A stretch of DNA of 36,452 nt from Mesorhizobium sp. (lineage in GTDB: Bacteria; Pseudomonadota; Alphaproteobacteria; Rhizobiales; Rhizobiaceae), in assembly GCF_005063415.1 (NCBI RefSeq), contig NZ_SUEG01000044.1, forward strand, positions 2,102-38,553, written 5' to 3'. The position numbers and the translations under genes were made by a program. Of this stretch, positions 25,446 through 33,566 are shown in pieces. Below the pieces are notes generated by a model that was given only the letters and a program-made list of their open reading frames with translations, was not told the DNA's origin and did no database searches. Position 1 is the stretch's first letter. Each line of letters opens with the position of its first letter.

Positions 25446-26171
25446 TCAGGCGGATCGGGCTTGCGGAAGCGCTGTGGTCGAATCGTTTTGGCGGATGATT
25501 TCCGAAAGGTGCGAACCCTTGGCCTGCAAGTATGCATGGAGGCGTTGCGCATAATTGGGAGCGACCGCGTCCTTTACGGATGAGCGTTCGTGCAGTGCCT
25601 TGCGCCAGGCCTCGACATGCGGCTTTCCGTCCAGGATGCCGAAATCGCCGATTCGGTCAAAGACCTCGAAATAACGGAAAATCGGCCCATAGACCGCGTC
25701 GACCAGTGAAAAACGCTCGCCGGCGAACCATGGCCCGGCCGCGCCATTCGCCAGTTCCACTTCCAGGCGATCGAACATTGCCGACAGAGCCCCGCTTTCG
25801 GCGCGGAAGGCGCTTTCGGTCGGCGCTGAATAGAAGCGACCGATGGCATTGAGGATTGCCGAGCCGAATTCGATCCAGGCGCGATGCCGGGCACGGGCAT
25901 AGGGATCGGTGGAATGCAGCGGATTGGGTTGGGTTTCCTCGAGGAATTCGAGGATGACGAGCGATTCGAAGATCACCGTTTCCTGGCCGTCATGCTCAAC
26001 GCGGAGCAGCGGCACCTTGCCGAGCGGCGATATCGCCTTGAACCAGGCAGGCTTGTTGGCGAGATCGACGGCGATGCGCTCGAACGGCACGTCCTTTTCG
26101 CGAAGTGAAATCGCCGCGCGCTGCACATAGGGACAAAGATGTTGGCTGACGAGGATGAGCTCGTCGGTCAT
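25446..26171 (-). CDS. Glutathione S-transferase family protein
   Basis: A 241-residue two-domain GST. The thioredoxin-like N-terminal domain has LVSQHLCPYVQRAAISLREKDVPFE, with a cysteine at about residue 13 in the CPYV position typical of omega-like and other cysteine-type GSTs, then LGKVPLLRVEHDG and the glutathione-binding VIFESLVILEFLEE. The C-terminal helical domain holds PWFAGERFSLVDAVYGPIFRYFEVF. The ATG at 26171 is chosen because it lies one base after the Rieske gene's stop and GGGGAGAG sits just upstream, so the pair is translationally coupled. An upstream ATG at 26189 would overlap. Its role may be detoxification, or dehalogenation or reduction of aromatic substrates. Confidence 0.88.
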   Translation of the reverse strand: MTDELILVSQHLCPYVQRAAISLREKDVPFERIAVDLANKPAWFKAISPLGKVPLLRVEHDGQETVIFESLVILEFLEETQPNPLHSTDPYARARHRAWIEFGSAILNAIGRFYSAPTESAFRAESGALSAMFDRLEVELANGAAGPWFAGERFSLVDAVYGPIFRYFEVFDRIGDFGILDGKPHVEAWRKALHERSSVKDAVAPNYAQRLHAYLQAKGSHLSEIIRQNDSTTALPQARSA

Positions 26172-26172
26172 C

Positions 26173-26478
26173 TCACTCTCCCCAGACATAGTTCAAGGCA
26201 CCGTCCTCGACCCGGGTGGAGAGGAACATCGGGCGGGAGCCCTTCGGCGCCGGGCCTTCGAGGCGGTCACCGTTTGCCATGTCGAACGAGGCGCCGTGCC
26301 ACTGGCAGACGAGCTTGCCGTCCTTGCAGTCGAGCGGGCCACCGAAATGCAGGCACATGTTGGCGGCGGCGCGGATACGCTCGTCGCTGCGGTAGACATG
26401 GACCTCGCGGCCGAAGAACGGAGCGATCAGGCTACCTGTTTCCGGAATGTCGGCGATCCTGCAGATTTCATGCTTCAT
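26173..26478 (-). CDS. Small Rieske [2Fe-2S] ferredoxin
   Basis: A 101-residue single-domain Rieske protein. The cluster ligands are C42-x-H44 and C58-xx-H61 in MCLHFGGPLDCKDGKLVCQWHGASFD. The spacing of 13 residues between the two pairs is short but in the range of small ferredoxins. There is no membrane anchor or signal, so it is probably a soluble electron carrier. It precedes the GST gene by one base and has a rhizobial consensus promoter overlapped by MarR-type operators. No oxygenase subunit is present, so the electron acceptor is unknown. Confidence 0.9.
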   Translation of the reverse strand: MKHEICRIADIPETGSLIAPFFGREVHVYRSDERIRAAANMCLHFGGPLDCKDGKLVCQWHGASFDMANGDRLEGPAPKGSRPMFLSTRVEDGALNYVWGE

Positions 26479-26513
26479 CGGAATTGCCTCTCATGATTAA
26501 TGCGATTGCATCT

Positions 26514-26542
26514 ATATAGATGCATTTGCATCGATCGTCAAG
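26514..26542 (-). promoter_or_regulatory. Rhizobial consensus promoter of the Rieske-GST genes
   Basis: Read on the minus strand, CTTGAC (26542-26537), a 17-bp spacer and CTATAT (26519-26514) match the remembered rhizobial housekeeping consensus CTTGAC-N17-CTATAT exactly. The -10 sits in the centre of the palindrome GCATCTATATAGATGC, and the spacer carries a second GATGCA pair. Confidence 0.75.
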
Positions 26543-26543
26543 C

Positions 26544-26572
26544 TTGATGCAATTGCATCTATCGCTTACGAT
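26544..26572 (+). promoter_or_regulatory. Candidate promoter of the MarR gene (leaderless start)
   Basis: TTGATG (26544-26549) and TACGAT (26567-26572) are 17 bp apart, placing the transcription start near the ATG at 26579. There is no ribosome site, so the mRNA may be leaderless. Each hexamer matches consensus at about four of six bases. Confidence 0.4.
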
Positions 26573-26578
26573 GCAATC

Positions 26579-27031
26579 ATGACAGGGATTCCTTCACCTC
26601 CAGCCATCAAGGCCTGGGCCCGCCTGATGCGGGTTTCGCGCCAGTTGTTGGAACGAGCCGAGGACGCGCTGAAGGACAGTGGCCTGCCGCCGCTTGCCTG
26701 GTACGACGTACTGCACGAGCTTGCCGAGGCGGGCGAGGGCGGATTGCGGCCGTTCCAACTCACCGAGCGCACCCTGTTTGCGCAGTACAACATCTCCCGG
26801 CTGCTGGCGCGGCTCGAAGCCGACGGGCAGGTCGAGAAGCTTCCAGTTGCCGATGACGGCCGCGGGCAAACAGTCCGCGTCACCGACAAGGGACGCGAGA
26901 CGCGCCGCCGCATGTGGACCGTCTACGGCCGGTCGATCGCGGAGTTGGTCGGCTCCTGGCTTTCCAATGATGAGCTCGATGCGCTATCAGCTCTGCTTGG
27001 GCGCCTGCGAGATCCGCCCGCTCCGGAATGA
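26579..27031 (+). CDS. MarR-family transcription regulator
   Basis: A 150-residue winged-helix protein with the MarR layout: an N-terminal dimerisation helix (AIKAWARLMRVSRQLLERAEDAL), helix-turn-helix RPFQLTERTLFAQYNISRLLARLEADGQVEKLPVADDGRGQTVRVTDKGRE with the wing in DDGRGQTV, and a C-terminal dimerisation helix. It is divergent from the Rieske-GST pair and is their likely regulator through the half-site array between them. No ribosome site precedes its ATG. The inducing ligand is unknown; MarR proteins next to GST or Rieske genes often respond to phenolics. Convergent with the DUF1772 gene (29-bp gap). Confidence 0.92.
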   Translation: MTGIPSPPAIKAWARLMRVSRQLLERAEDALKDSGLPPLAWYDVLHELAEAGEGGLRPFQLTERTLFAQYNISRLLARLEADGQVEKLPVADDGRGQTVRVTDKGRETRRRMWTVYGRSIAELVGSWLSNDELDALSALLGRLRDPPAPE

Positions 27032-27060
27032 CATGCCGAAGATGGCGTGGACCTGCGAGG

Positions 27061-27489
27061 TCAGGCACTGGCCCAGAGGAATGCCAGCGTCGCCAGAACG
27101 CCAAGCCCGACGCGGACCATATGCAGATTGCCCCATTTGGCGATCAATGTCCGAGCTTCAGGATTGATGGTGTTAGCGTCCATCGCCTCCAGCAACCTAT
27201 TTGCCGGCATCATCACCAGCAGCGTCCATGGCCAAGGCAGGATGATCAGCAAGGCGCCGACCAGATAAGCGAGGTTGCCGGTCAGCCACCACGCGACGAG
27301 GCCCAGAATACAGGCGATGACGGCGATCGAGGCCTGCATGGCGGCGCCGCGCTTGTAGGAAGGCTGCCATTCCTGCAGCAATGCCTTGTCATCGAGGCGA
27401 AGCCGCGCCGGCTGCTCGGCGACGCTGACGTAGATAGCCGCGCCCGCGAACACTGCGGCAACGGTCAAGGCAAGCAATCCGGCGAGCAT
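27061..27489 (-). CDS. DUF1772-family membrane protein
   Basis: A 142-residue integral membrane protein with about four hydrophobic segments (roughly 1-22, 50-70, 76-96 and 125-142). It contains the family blocks AAIYVSVAEQPARLRLDD and LLQEWQPSYKRGAAMQASIAVIA. DUF1772 is related to anthrone oxygenase-like membrane proteins, but the function here is unknown. The start ATG follows GGGAGACACGGATC. It is divergent from a TetR regulator with a 15-bp inverted repeat in the gap, so it is probably the regulated target. Confidence 0.8.
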   Translation of the reverse strand: MLAGLLALTVAAVFAGAAIYVSVAEQPARLRLDDKALLQEWQPSYKRGAAMQASIAVIACILGLVAWWLTGNLAYLVGALLIILPWPWTLLVMMPANRLLEAMDANTINPEARTLIAKWGNLHMVRVGLGVLATLAFLWASA

Positions 27490-27575
27490 GATCCGTGTCT
27501 CCCGTGATGCCCCGCATGGAGCGAGCTACAGAAATAAGAGCTTGCGCCGGGTCGGGCAATACGCCATAAAGCCGA

Positions 27576-27590
27576 ACCGTAACGTACGGT
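27576..27590. promoter_or_regulatory. Inverted repeat ACCGTA-ACG-TACGGT, candidate TetR operator
   Basis: A perfect 6-bp inverted repeat with a 3-bp centre in the 156-bp gap between the DUF1772 and TetR genes. The size and place are typical of a TetR-type operator. Confidence 0.5.
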
Positions 27591-27645
27591 ACGCTGCCGA
27601 GTTCGTATCTGAACTGCGGGTGAGTTCGCCTCCTGAGGAAAGACT

Positions 27646-28299
27646 GTGTTGCACGCTGTGACCGAGATCGACACCAGCGAGGCGCTGACGGAGCGGCAGA
27701 AGGACGTGCTCGACGCCGCCCTTCGCCTGCTGGTCGAAGAGGGCGATCAGTTGACCATGACCGCCGTGGCACGGCGGGCGAGCTGCTCGAAGGAGACGCT
27801 CTACAAATGGTTCGGTGATCGCGACGGGCTGTTGACGGCAACGGTGCAATGGCAGGCGTCCAAGGTGCGGGTAGTGCCGGTCGACCGCAAGGGGCTCGAC
27901 CTTGCTTCGCTGACGGCGAGCCTCGAACGCTTCGCTTCGGACTGGCTCACGGTAATTTCGAGCGACACCTCGATCGCGCTGAACCGGGTGGCGGTCGGTC
28001 ATGCTAGTTCGGGGAAGGACGATCTCGGCGCCATCGTGCTGGAGAATGGCCGCTTCGCGCTGGCCAGGCGCCTGAAGCCGGTGCTGGAGGCCGGGAGACA
28101 GGCCGGGTTCCTTGAATTTTCGGACGCGGAGACGGCGTTCCGCACCTTTTTCGGGCTGGTCGCCCGTGACGTGCAGATCCGCTTGCTGCTTGGCGACCGG
28201 CTGGAATTGACTGATGCGGCGATCGGCGGCGATGCCGTCCGGGCGACGCAGCAGTTTCTCGCTCTTTACGGGGCAAAAACCGGGCCTCAGGGCCCATAG
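27646..28299 (+). CDS. TetR/AcrR-family transcription regulator
   Basis: A 217-residue regulator. The N-terminal domain (about 15-62) has RQKDVLDAALRLLVEEGDQLTMTAVARRASCSKETLYKWFGDRDGLLTATV, with the TetR recognition helix SKETLYKWFGDRDGL. The C-terminal ligand domain (about 85-210) resembles the AefR-like class by its FFGLVARDVQIRLLLGDR stretch. The start is GTG at 27646 with GAGGA six bases upstream; a GTG at 27658 is an alternative. It is divergent from the DUF1772 gene and carries a palindromic repeat directly after its stop. Ligand unknown. Confidence 0.9.
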   Translation: MLHAVTEIDTSEALTERQKDVLDAALRLLVEEGDQLTMTAVARRASCSKETLYKWFGDRDGLLTATVQWQASKVRVVPVDRKGLDLASLTASLERFASDWLTVISSDTSIALNRVAVGHASSGKDDLGAIVLENGRFALARRLKPVLEAGRQAGFLEFSDAETAFRTFFGLVARDVQIRLLLGDRLELTDAAIGGDAVRATQQFLALYGAKTGPQGP

Positions 28300-28348
28300 A
28301 GCCGGATGATTTCAGGTCGAATCGAGCTGAAATCTGAATCCGGCTCTA
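28297..28348. repeat. Rhizobial intergenic palindrome, element 1
   Basis: The arms TAGAGCCGGAT (28297-28307) and ATCCGGCTCTA (28338-28348) pair perfectly, and TTTCAG and CTGAAA pair inside. I recall similar AGCCGGAT...ATCCGGCT units scattered in Mesorhizobium intergenic regions. It begins at the stop codon of the TetR gene and may serve as its terminator. Confidence 0.65.
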
Positions 28349-28360
28349 CACCTAGAGATG

Positions 28361-29552
<1,192 letters not shown>

Positions 29553-29575
29553 TCGCAATTTCATTGCCGATCAAG

Positions 29576-29605
29576 AAAGGCCGGTGGAGCGATCCGCCGG
29601 CCTTT
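29576..29605 (+). terminator. ilvC transcription terminator
   Basis: The arms AAAGGCCGGTGGA (29576-29588) and TCCGCCGGCCTTT (29593-29605) form a 13-bp stem with one G-T pair, closing a GCGA tetraloop of the stable GNRA class. The stem ends in TTT. It is the clearest intrinsic terminator after ilvC. Confidence 0.8.
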
Positions 29606-29709
29606 GCATCAAGATTGTGTGGTTTCCAGGCTTCTGGACAGGCGCACTCTCCGCATCACCGTGATATGCCTGTGCGGGGCATGGCACCAAAGTGCCAAGG
29701 GGGTGAGAG

Positions 29710-30687
29710 TTGGAACTCAAATTTCTGTTGGTCGGGTTTGCCTGCGCGGTTGCCGGCATGCTCTCCCTCGTCACCTTGCTGAAGTGGTGGGAGGTGAGGG
29801 CGGTCAGCCGCTGGTCTCCGACGCCGGGAAAGATCATCTCGTCGCGGGTCGAGGCTCGCGAGGTGACCAGTTCGGGGTCCGGTTCGGACAGCAGAGGGTC
29901 GACCGAAATCCGCAACTTCCCGGCAATCACCTTCGAATACAAGGTGAACGGCAAGACGTTTCGCAGTTCGCACTACAGCGTGCAGGAGAACCTTGGAAAC
30001 TTTGCCGTGGCGGAAACCCTTGCGAAATTTCCAAACGGGGCCGGCGTAACCGTCTTCTACAATCCGGCCGATCCAGCCAAGGCCGTGATCGAACGCACCA
30101 TGCCCGACGGCTCCTTCAAGTTCATGGTCCAGCTTTCGGCCGGGCTGGTGGTCGGCGCGGTTGTATTGGTCTTCTCCGTCGGCGGCGTCCTCGAAGCGAT
30201 CCGGCCGTTTTTGCCCAAGCCGCAGAACCTCGGCGCCGCTGCCCTGCTGCTTTTCATGGGATTGTTTGTCCTGCGCATGGGCTTTGCCCAGAAGTCACTT
30301 GCGGAACAGGCGGCCAAATGGCCCATCACGGCAGGACGCATCGACGCCTCGGGCCTGCAGAAATTCGAGACCCGCGACAGGTCCGGAGGCGGCTATCGAC
30401 CCTGGCGCGCAGTCTTCAAATCCCGCATCGTCTACAGCTATAGCGTCGCCGGCCAGCGCTACGCCGCCGATCGCATCGCTTTCGGCGCAAACGTGACGGC
30501 TTCGCTGCCGAGCCTCGTCAGCGGTCAGTCACAACGCTATCTCCAGGGAGATAAGGTCGAGGTCCACTACGATCCCGACAACCCAGTTGCAGCGGTTCTC
30601 GAATGCAGGGTGAGCGGGCTTTGGCTCCTGTGGGTCTGCGCCGCTGGCTTCCTCGGTGGAGCCGCGCTGCTTGTTGGGGTGATCTAG
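29710..30687 (+). CDS. Membrane protein with two DUF3592 repeats
   Basis: A 325-residue protein built as two similar units. Each has a membrane helix, then a soluble beta-rich part: WSPTPGKIISSRV...ITFEYKVNGKTFRSSHYSVQE...VTVFYNPADPAKAVIER in the first, and WPITAGRIDASG...IVYSYSVAGQRYAADRIAFGA...VEVHYDPDNPVAAVLE in the second. That is the DUF3592 pattern, here duplicated. Hydrophobic segments are at about 5-25, 140-162, 177-195 and 303-323. Start TTG at 29710 with AAGGGGGTGAG upstream. Function unknown. It stands alone after the ilvC terminator. Confidence 0.82.
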   Translation: MELKFLLVGFACAVAGMLSLVTLLKWWEVRAVSRWSPTPGKIISSRVEAREVTSSGSGSDSRGSTEIRNFPAITFEYKVNGKTFRSSHYSVQENLGNFAVAETLAKFPNGAGVTVFYNPADPAKAVIERTMPDGSFKFMVQLSAGLVVGAVVLVFSVGGVLEAIRPFLPKPQNLGAAALLLFMGLFVLRMGFAQKSLAEQAAKWPITAGRIDASGLQKFETRDRSGGGYRPWRAVFKSRIVYSYSVAGQRYAADRIAFGANVTASLPSLVSGQSQRYLQGDKVEVHYDPDNPVAAVLECRVSGLWLLWVCAAGFLGGAALLVGVI

Positions 30688-30739
30688 TGCCGAACCTGCC
30701 GTCCTAGACGCTGTAGATCCAGAGGAAGGGCACTTGTCT

Positions 30740-31102
30740 TCAGCATCTGACAAGAACTCCGCTGTCGAAGCCAGGCCAAGTCAATCTCACCGTCGCACCG
30801 TCGACAACAATATGGATGACACGGGAGAACGGCTCTTCGGCCGACGGGTCGGATCCGTAGCATTGGCTGGCCCGCGCCACCCAGCCCGTAGGCGTCTTGA
30901 GAAACGTTGCGTGTTCGCAGCCGAGAGCAGGGACCGACAGCGCGTCGCGGTACAATGTGTAGACAGTCTGGCGTTGAACATCCGCAACGGCGGTACAGTT
31001 CGATCTGTTCCCGGACCATGTGCCCACATACTGTTCCGCGGCGAAGGCGTGGCCGCACGAAAATGCTAGGATCGAAATGAGCATCAAGAGATTTCGCATC
31101 AT
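30740..31102 (-). CDS. Small exported protein of unknown function
   Basis: A 120-residue protein with a clear signal peptide: MMRNLLMLISILAFSCGHAFA, with cleavage likely before AEQYVGTW. The mature part opens with YVGTWSGNRSNCTAV and contains four cysteines spread so that two disulfides are possible. The body looks beta-rich and periplasmic. The frame is open much further upstream, but the signal peptide fixes the start at 31102 or 31099. It is divergent from the next gene, with a 14-bp palindrome between. No family was recognised. Confidence 0.65.
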   Translation of the reverse strand: MMRNLLMLISILAFSCGHAFAAEQYVGTWSGNRSNCTAVADVQRQTVYTLYRDALSVPALGCEHATFLKTPTGWVARASQCYGSDPSAEEPFSRVIHIVVDGATVRLTWPGFDSGVLVRC

Positions 31103-31139
31103 CGATTCTTTCTTTTCGACGTGGCCTTGGGCCATGCTA

Positions 31140-31153
31140 AAGCATCGATGCTT
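31140..31153. promoter_or_regulatory. Palindrome AAGCATCGATGCTT in a divergent gap
   Basis: A perfect 14-bp palindrome lies in the 84-bp gap between two divergent genes for exported proteins. It may be a shared operator. No regulator gene is adjacent. Confidence 0.35.
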
Positions 31154-31186
31154 AAACTTCACAATGATGCTGCTCCAGGGACTTAA

Positions 31187-31708
31187 ATGATCATCCGCAA
31201 AGCAGCAGCTATTTTTCTGAGCATGCTGAGCCTGTTGCAAGAAGCGAACGCAACAGAATGTTCGCTCAGCCATGCGACCTATCGCGAGCCGCGTTCGGGA
31301 GCGACGATACAGTTCCGGCCAACCAACAACGAGCCGGCCGCGCTGACGACCGAGGTCTTTTCGCTCATCGTGCCCAGCACCGACCTTCGTCTGCCGTCGG
31401 ACATCACCTGGACCAATGGCAAGTACTCGTTTCCTGTGGGCACGATCCGGCACACCTGCACCGACGACGATCGCGAGGCGGGTCTCGAGGACGGCACCGG
31501 GCTGTGCAGAGTGTGGGATGGGCAGGTCTATGCGTTCAACGCAGGCGGTGCCGAGCAGTTGAGCTCCCGCGAAGCCTCGCCGGCACCGGCAGGGTTGCTG
31601 TTGCCTGACTTTGGCGCGATTTTTACCGAATGGCCCGATTTCGCCAAAGCCAATCCCGACGGTTCAGCCTGGGACGCCTTTAGCTTGACGGGTTGCACCG
31701 ATGAATAG
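31187..31708 (+). CDS. Exported protein of unknown function
   Basis: A 173-residue protein with a short signal peptide, MIIRKAAAIFLSMLSLLQEANA, then TECSLSHATYREPRSG. Four of the five cysteines lie in the mature region, including RHTCTDDD and GLCRVWDGQVYAF, with another at the C-terminus (LTGCTDE). The sequence looks periplasmic and beta-rich; no family was recognised. Its end overlaps the start of the next exported protein by eight bases, so the two are probably coupled and may act together. Confidence 0.65.
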   Translation: MIIRKAAAIFLSMLSLLQEANATECSLSHATYREPRSGATIQFRPTNNEPAALTTEVFSLIVPSTDLRLPSDITWTNGKYSFPVGTIRHTCTDDDREAGLEDGTGLCRVWDGQVYAFNAGGAEQLSSREASPAPAGLLLPDFGAIFTEWPDFAKANPDGSAWDAFSLTGCTDE

Positions 31709-32324
31709 CAAGAGACTGCCGGCCTGCATCTTCGCCCTGCCGGTCGTTGTGGCCATAGCCACCGGGGCTCGTGCCGACCAAAGCAAGCCGTCGCGTCCGC
31801 CTGTCGACAAATGCGCTTGGGAACGGCTGGCGGACAAGGATGTCGGGCTGGCTGCCTGGGTGCAGCGCTGCGATTTCGGTTTTCGCCGGATTCATTTCGA
31901 GCTTGGCGGCAATGCGCTTGCCATCAAATACAGCGACGGCGGGCCGGCCGATCCCATCGTCGAAGTCTTCGATATGCTGCCGGGCGAAGCGGCCGTCGCT
32001 GCGTTGCAGCGCATTTTTACGCAGAAGACCGAGAAGGCCGTCAGCACACGTTGCGTGCTCATGCCTTACACCGAAGGGGTCACGCCCGTAGGCATCATGC
32101 GATACGTCTTTAGTCCCGACGCCGCCTATCATGAGGAGTTGAACGCCGTCGCCAACCCTGACGAGGTCGGCGAACCGCCTTGCGGCGAATGGGGCGAAGC
32201 CCCGGACGGCATTCAGTATTTCGAGGTGCAATCACCCGAACTGCGAAAGCTTCTATTCGTTCGCGTCGGCCAGGATGAGCCGCTGTTTGACGAGCAGACA
32301 CTGCAAGTCCTGCCGCCCGGATAG
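31701..32324 (+). CDS. Exported protein of unknown function
   Basis: A 207-residue protein with a signal peptide (MNSKRLPACIFALPVVVAIATGARA) and a mature part beginning DQSKPSRPPVDKCAWERLADKDVGLAAWVQRCDFG. Cysteines occur as KCAW, QRCDFG, TRCVLM and PPCGEWG, four in the mature part, suggesting two disulfides. The C-terminal stretch reads FEVQSPELRKLLFVRVGQDEPLFDEQTLQVLP. No family recognised. It overlaps the preceding gene by eight bases and is convergent with the PilZ gene, with a 12-bp gap. Confidence 0.65.
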   Translation: MNSKRLPACIFALPVVVAIATGARADQSKPSRPPVDKCAWERLADKDVGLAAWVQRCDFGFRRIHFELGGNALAIKYSDGGPADPIVEVFDMLPGEAAVAALQRIFTQKTEKAVSTRCVLMPYTEGVTPVGIMRYVFSPDAAYHEELNAVANPDEVGEPPCGEWGEAPDGIQYFEVQSPELRKLLFVRVGQDEPLFDEQTLQVLPPG

Positions 32325-32336
32325 CGCCGGGACATA

Positions 32337-32639
32337 TCAGCCGTAATGCCAACTTGGCTTTGGCTGGGTGCCGGTGAACATCACGCCGATGCGATCCTCG
32401 CGGCGCCAGCGGACCACGGCCTCGTAGGCAATGCCGTCGGTCGGAACATAGAGCAGGAACTCATCGGGCACGCGCGCGTCGATCGAGACCTTCAATTCGG
32501 CGCCGCCAGCATGCATGTTGCGCAGCGTGCATGTGACCTCGGAATTGGTCATGCCGGTCAGGATCGTCGCGCCTTTCAAGACGCGCTGCCGGCGTTTGTC
32601 CCTCTGTTCGTCCTCGGCCATTGCACGCAATCCAGCCAT
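32337..32639 (-). CDS. PilZ-domain protein
   Basis: A 100-residue single PilZ domain, a cyclic di-GMP receptor fold. The N-terminal arginine motif is present as RDKRRQRVLKGATI (RxxxR). The second motif, normally D/NxSxxG, reads NMHAGG, so the usual serine is a histidine and binding may be altered. Further blocks LKVSIDARVPDEFLLYVP and AVVRWRREDRIGVMFTG match the family. The ATG at 32639 is chosen; 22 further in-frame residues upstream look unrelated. It is separated from the BA14K gene by that gene's terminator. Confidence 0.8.
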   Translation of the reverse strand: MAGLRAMAEDEQRDKRRQRVLKGATILTGMTNSEVTCTLRNMHAGGAELKVSIDARVPDEFLLYVPTDGIAYEAVVRWRREDRIGVMFTGTQPKPSWHYG

Positions 32640-32743
32640 CTTCGCGTCTCGGGCGTTCTGATCGGGAGGATTATTAGACCTGCCTGATAAAAATAGCGTT
32701 ATCACCAGTGAGACTGGGCGATTTTCGCGATTCCTGGCTGGAA

Positions 32744-32770
32744 GAAAAAGGCGCCGCGAAGCACGGCGCC
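32744..32770 (-). terminator. Intrinsic terminator of the BA14K gene
   Basis: On the minus strand GGCGCCG pairs with CGGCGCC around a seven-base loop and is followed by TTTTTC. It lies 24 bp after the BA14K stop codon and ahead of the PilZ gene. Confidence 0.8.
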
Positions 32771-32794
32771 GAATGATGCTTGTTGTCGGCCTGC

Positions 32795-33379
32795 TTACCT
32801 ATAGGGCGAGTAGCATTGCTGGCGCGGCCCGTAATAGGGCTGGAAGGTGTTGTCCCAGGCGCGGTACGACCGGTAGCGATTGTAACACCATTGGACATGT
32901 GCACTGGAAAGCCGCCCTGCGCGATAATAGCGGCGCGGTGGCGGCGCGTTGTAGTAGTTATAGCTGTTGTACAGGCTGCCAAGGCCGAACCCCAGGCCCA
33001 AGCCAAGAATCGCGGCGCCCGCACTATCATCATAGTAGCCGCCGCGGTAATGGCGGCGATGGTGGCGCCAGCGCCAGCTGTCGTCCCAGCCGCCATTGTC
33101 CCAGTGTCTCGAAAAATGATGGCCGCGGAAATTGTGGGACCGCCATCTCCAATCATCGTCTCCGTGCCATTGCCGAAAGCCGCGATTGCGCCAACGCCAG
33201 ATCTGCCTGTCGTTGCCGCCTGCCCAATCTTCACGAATTTGCACGATGTCGGCGGCATTGCCCGCCACCGGCAGTAGGGGTTTGGGCATCGGCCCGGCAA
33301 GCGAGGGGGCCGAGAGGCCGGCTATCAGACCGAGGGACATCAGCCCGGATCTGACGGAAGATAAAAAGAGCGGTTTCAT
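32795..33379 (-). CDS. BA14K-family exported protein
   Basis: A 194-residue protein with a signal peptide ([29 protein letters not shown]). A long middle part is very rich in Trp, Arg, His, Gly and Asp (for example [20 protein letters not shown]). It is followed by a glycine-rich hydrophobic segment [18 protein letters not shown] and a C-terminal BA14K motif [20 protein letters not shown] with GPRQQC. BA14K proteins are named after an immunoreactive Brucella antigen; a lectin-like activity has been proposed. The ATG at 33379 has GGAGAG upstream. The protein is probably periplasmic or at the envelope. Terminator immediately downstream. Confidence 0.85.
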   Translation of the reverse strand: MKPLFLSSVRSGLMSLGLIAGLSAPSLAGPMPKPLLPVAGNAADIVQIREDWAGGNDRQIWRWRNRGFRQWHGDDDWRWRSHNFRGHHFSRHWDNGGWDDSWRWRHHRRHYRGGYYDDSAGAAILGLGLGFGLGSLYNSYNYYNAPPPRRYYRAGRLSSAHVQWCYNRYRSYRAWDNTFQPYYGPRQQCYSPYR

Positions 33380-33435
33380 CGCACTCTCCGAAGGTTCAGG
33401 CCCCACGCCCAGAATACCCCGGGGAAGGGCCTATT

Positions 33436-33451
33436 GATGGAACTTTCCATC
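33436..33451. promoter_or_regulatory. Inverted repeat GATGGAA-CT-TTCCATC
   Basis: A perfect 7-bp inverted repeat with a two-base centre lies in the 187-bp divergent gap between the BA14K gene and the phosphatase-fold gene. It could be an operator; no binding protein can be named. Confidence 0.3.
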
Positions 33452-33566
33452 TGAACGGAAGATGAACAAAAAGGTTCCGTCAACCATGGCGAGCGCGCGA
33501 TCAATCAGAGCCGCTTGGTTTCTGCGCCCTTGTTTTCGGGCGCGCTTGCGGGCAAAGGTCAAAGCC

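Larger units (their letters stand above)
26504..26578. promoter_or_regulatory. Array of GATGCA half-sites, candidate MarR operator
   Basis: The 100-bp divergent gap holds the perfect palindrome GCATCTATATAGATGC (26508-26523), the near-palindrome GATGCATTTGCATC (26519-26532), the perfect palindrome GATGCAATTGCATC (26546-26559), and single half-sites GATTGCATC (26504-26512) and GATGCAATC (26570-26578). The last abuts the marR ATG. They overlap the promoters on both strands, which fits repression of both directions by the MarR protein. Confidence 0.75.

Noticed and set aside
30880..31186. N-terminal extension of the small exported protein on the minus strand (start upstream of 31102)
   Set aside because: The signal peptide must be N-terminal, so the longer reading would bury it.
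33440..33466. GGAAC followed by a possible -10, as an EcfG general-stress promoter
   Set aside because: GGAAC is present but no CGTT is found at 16-19 bases, so the pattern is incomplete.
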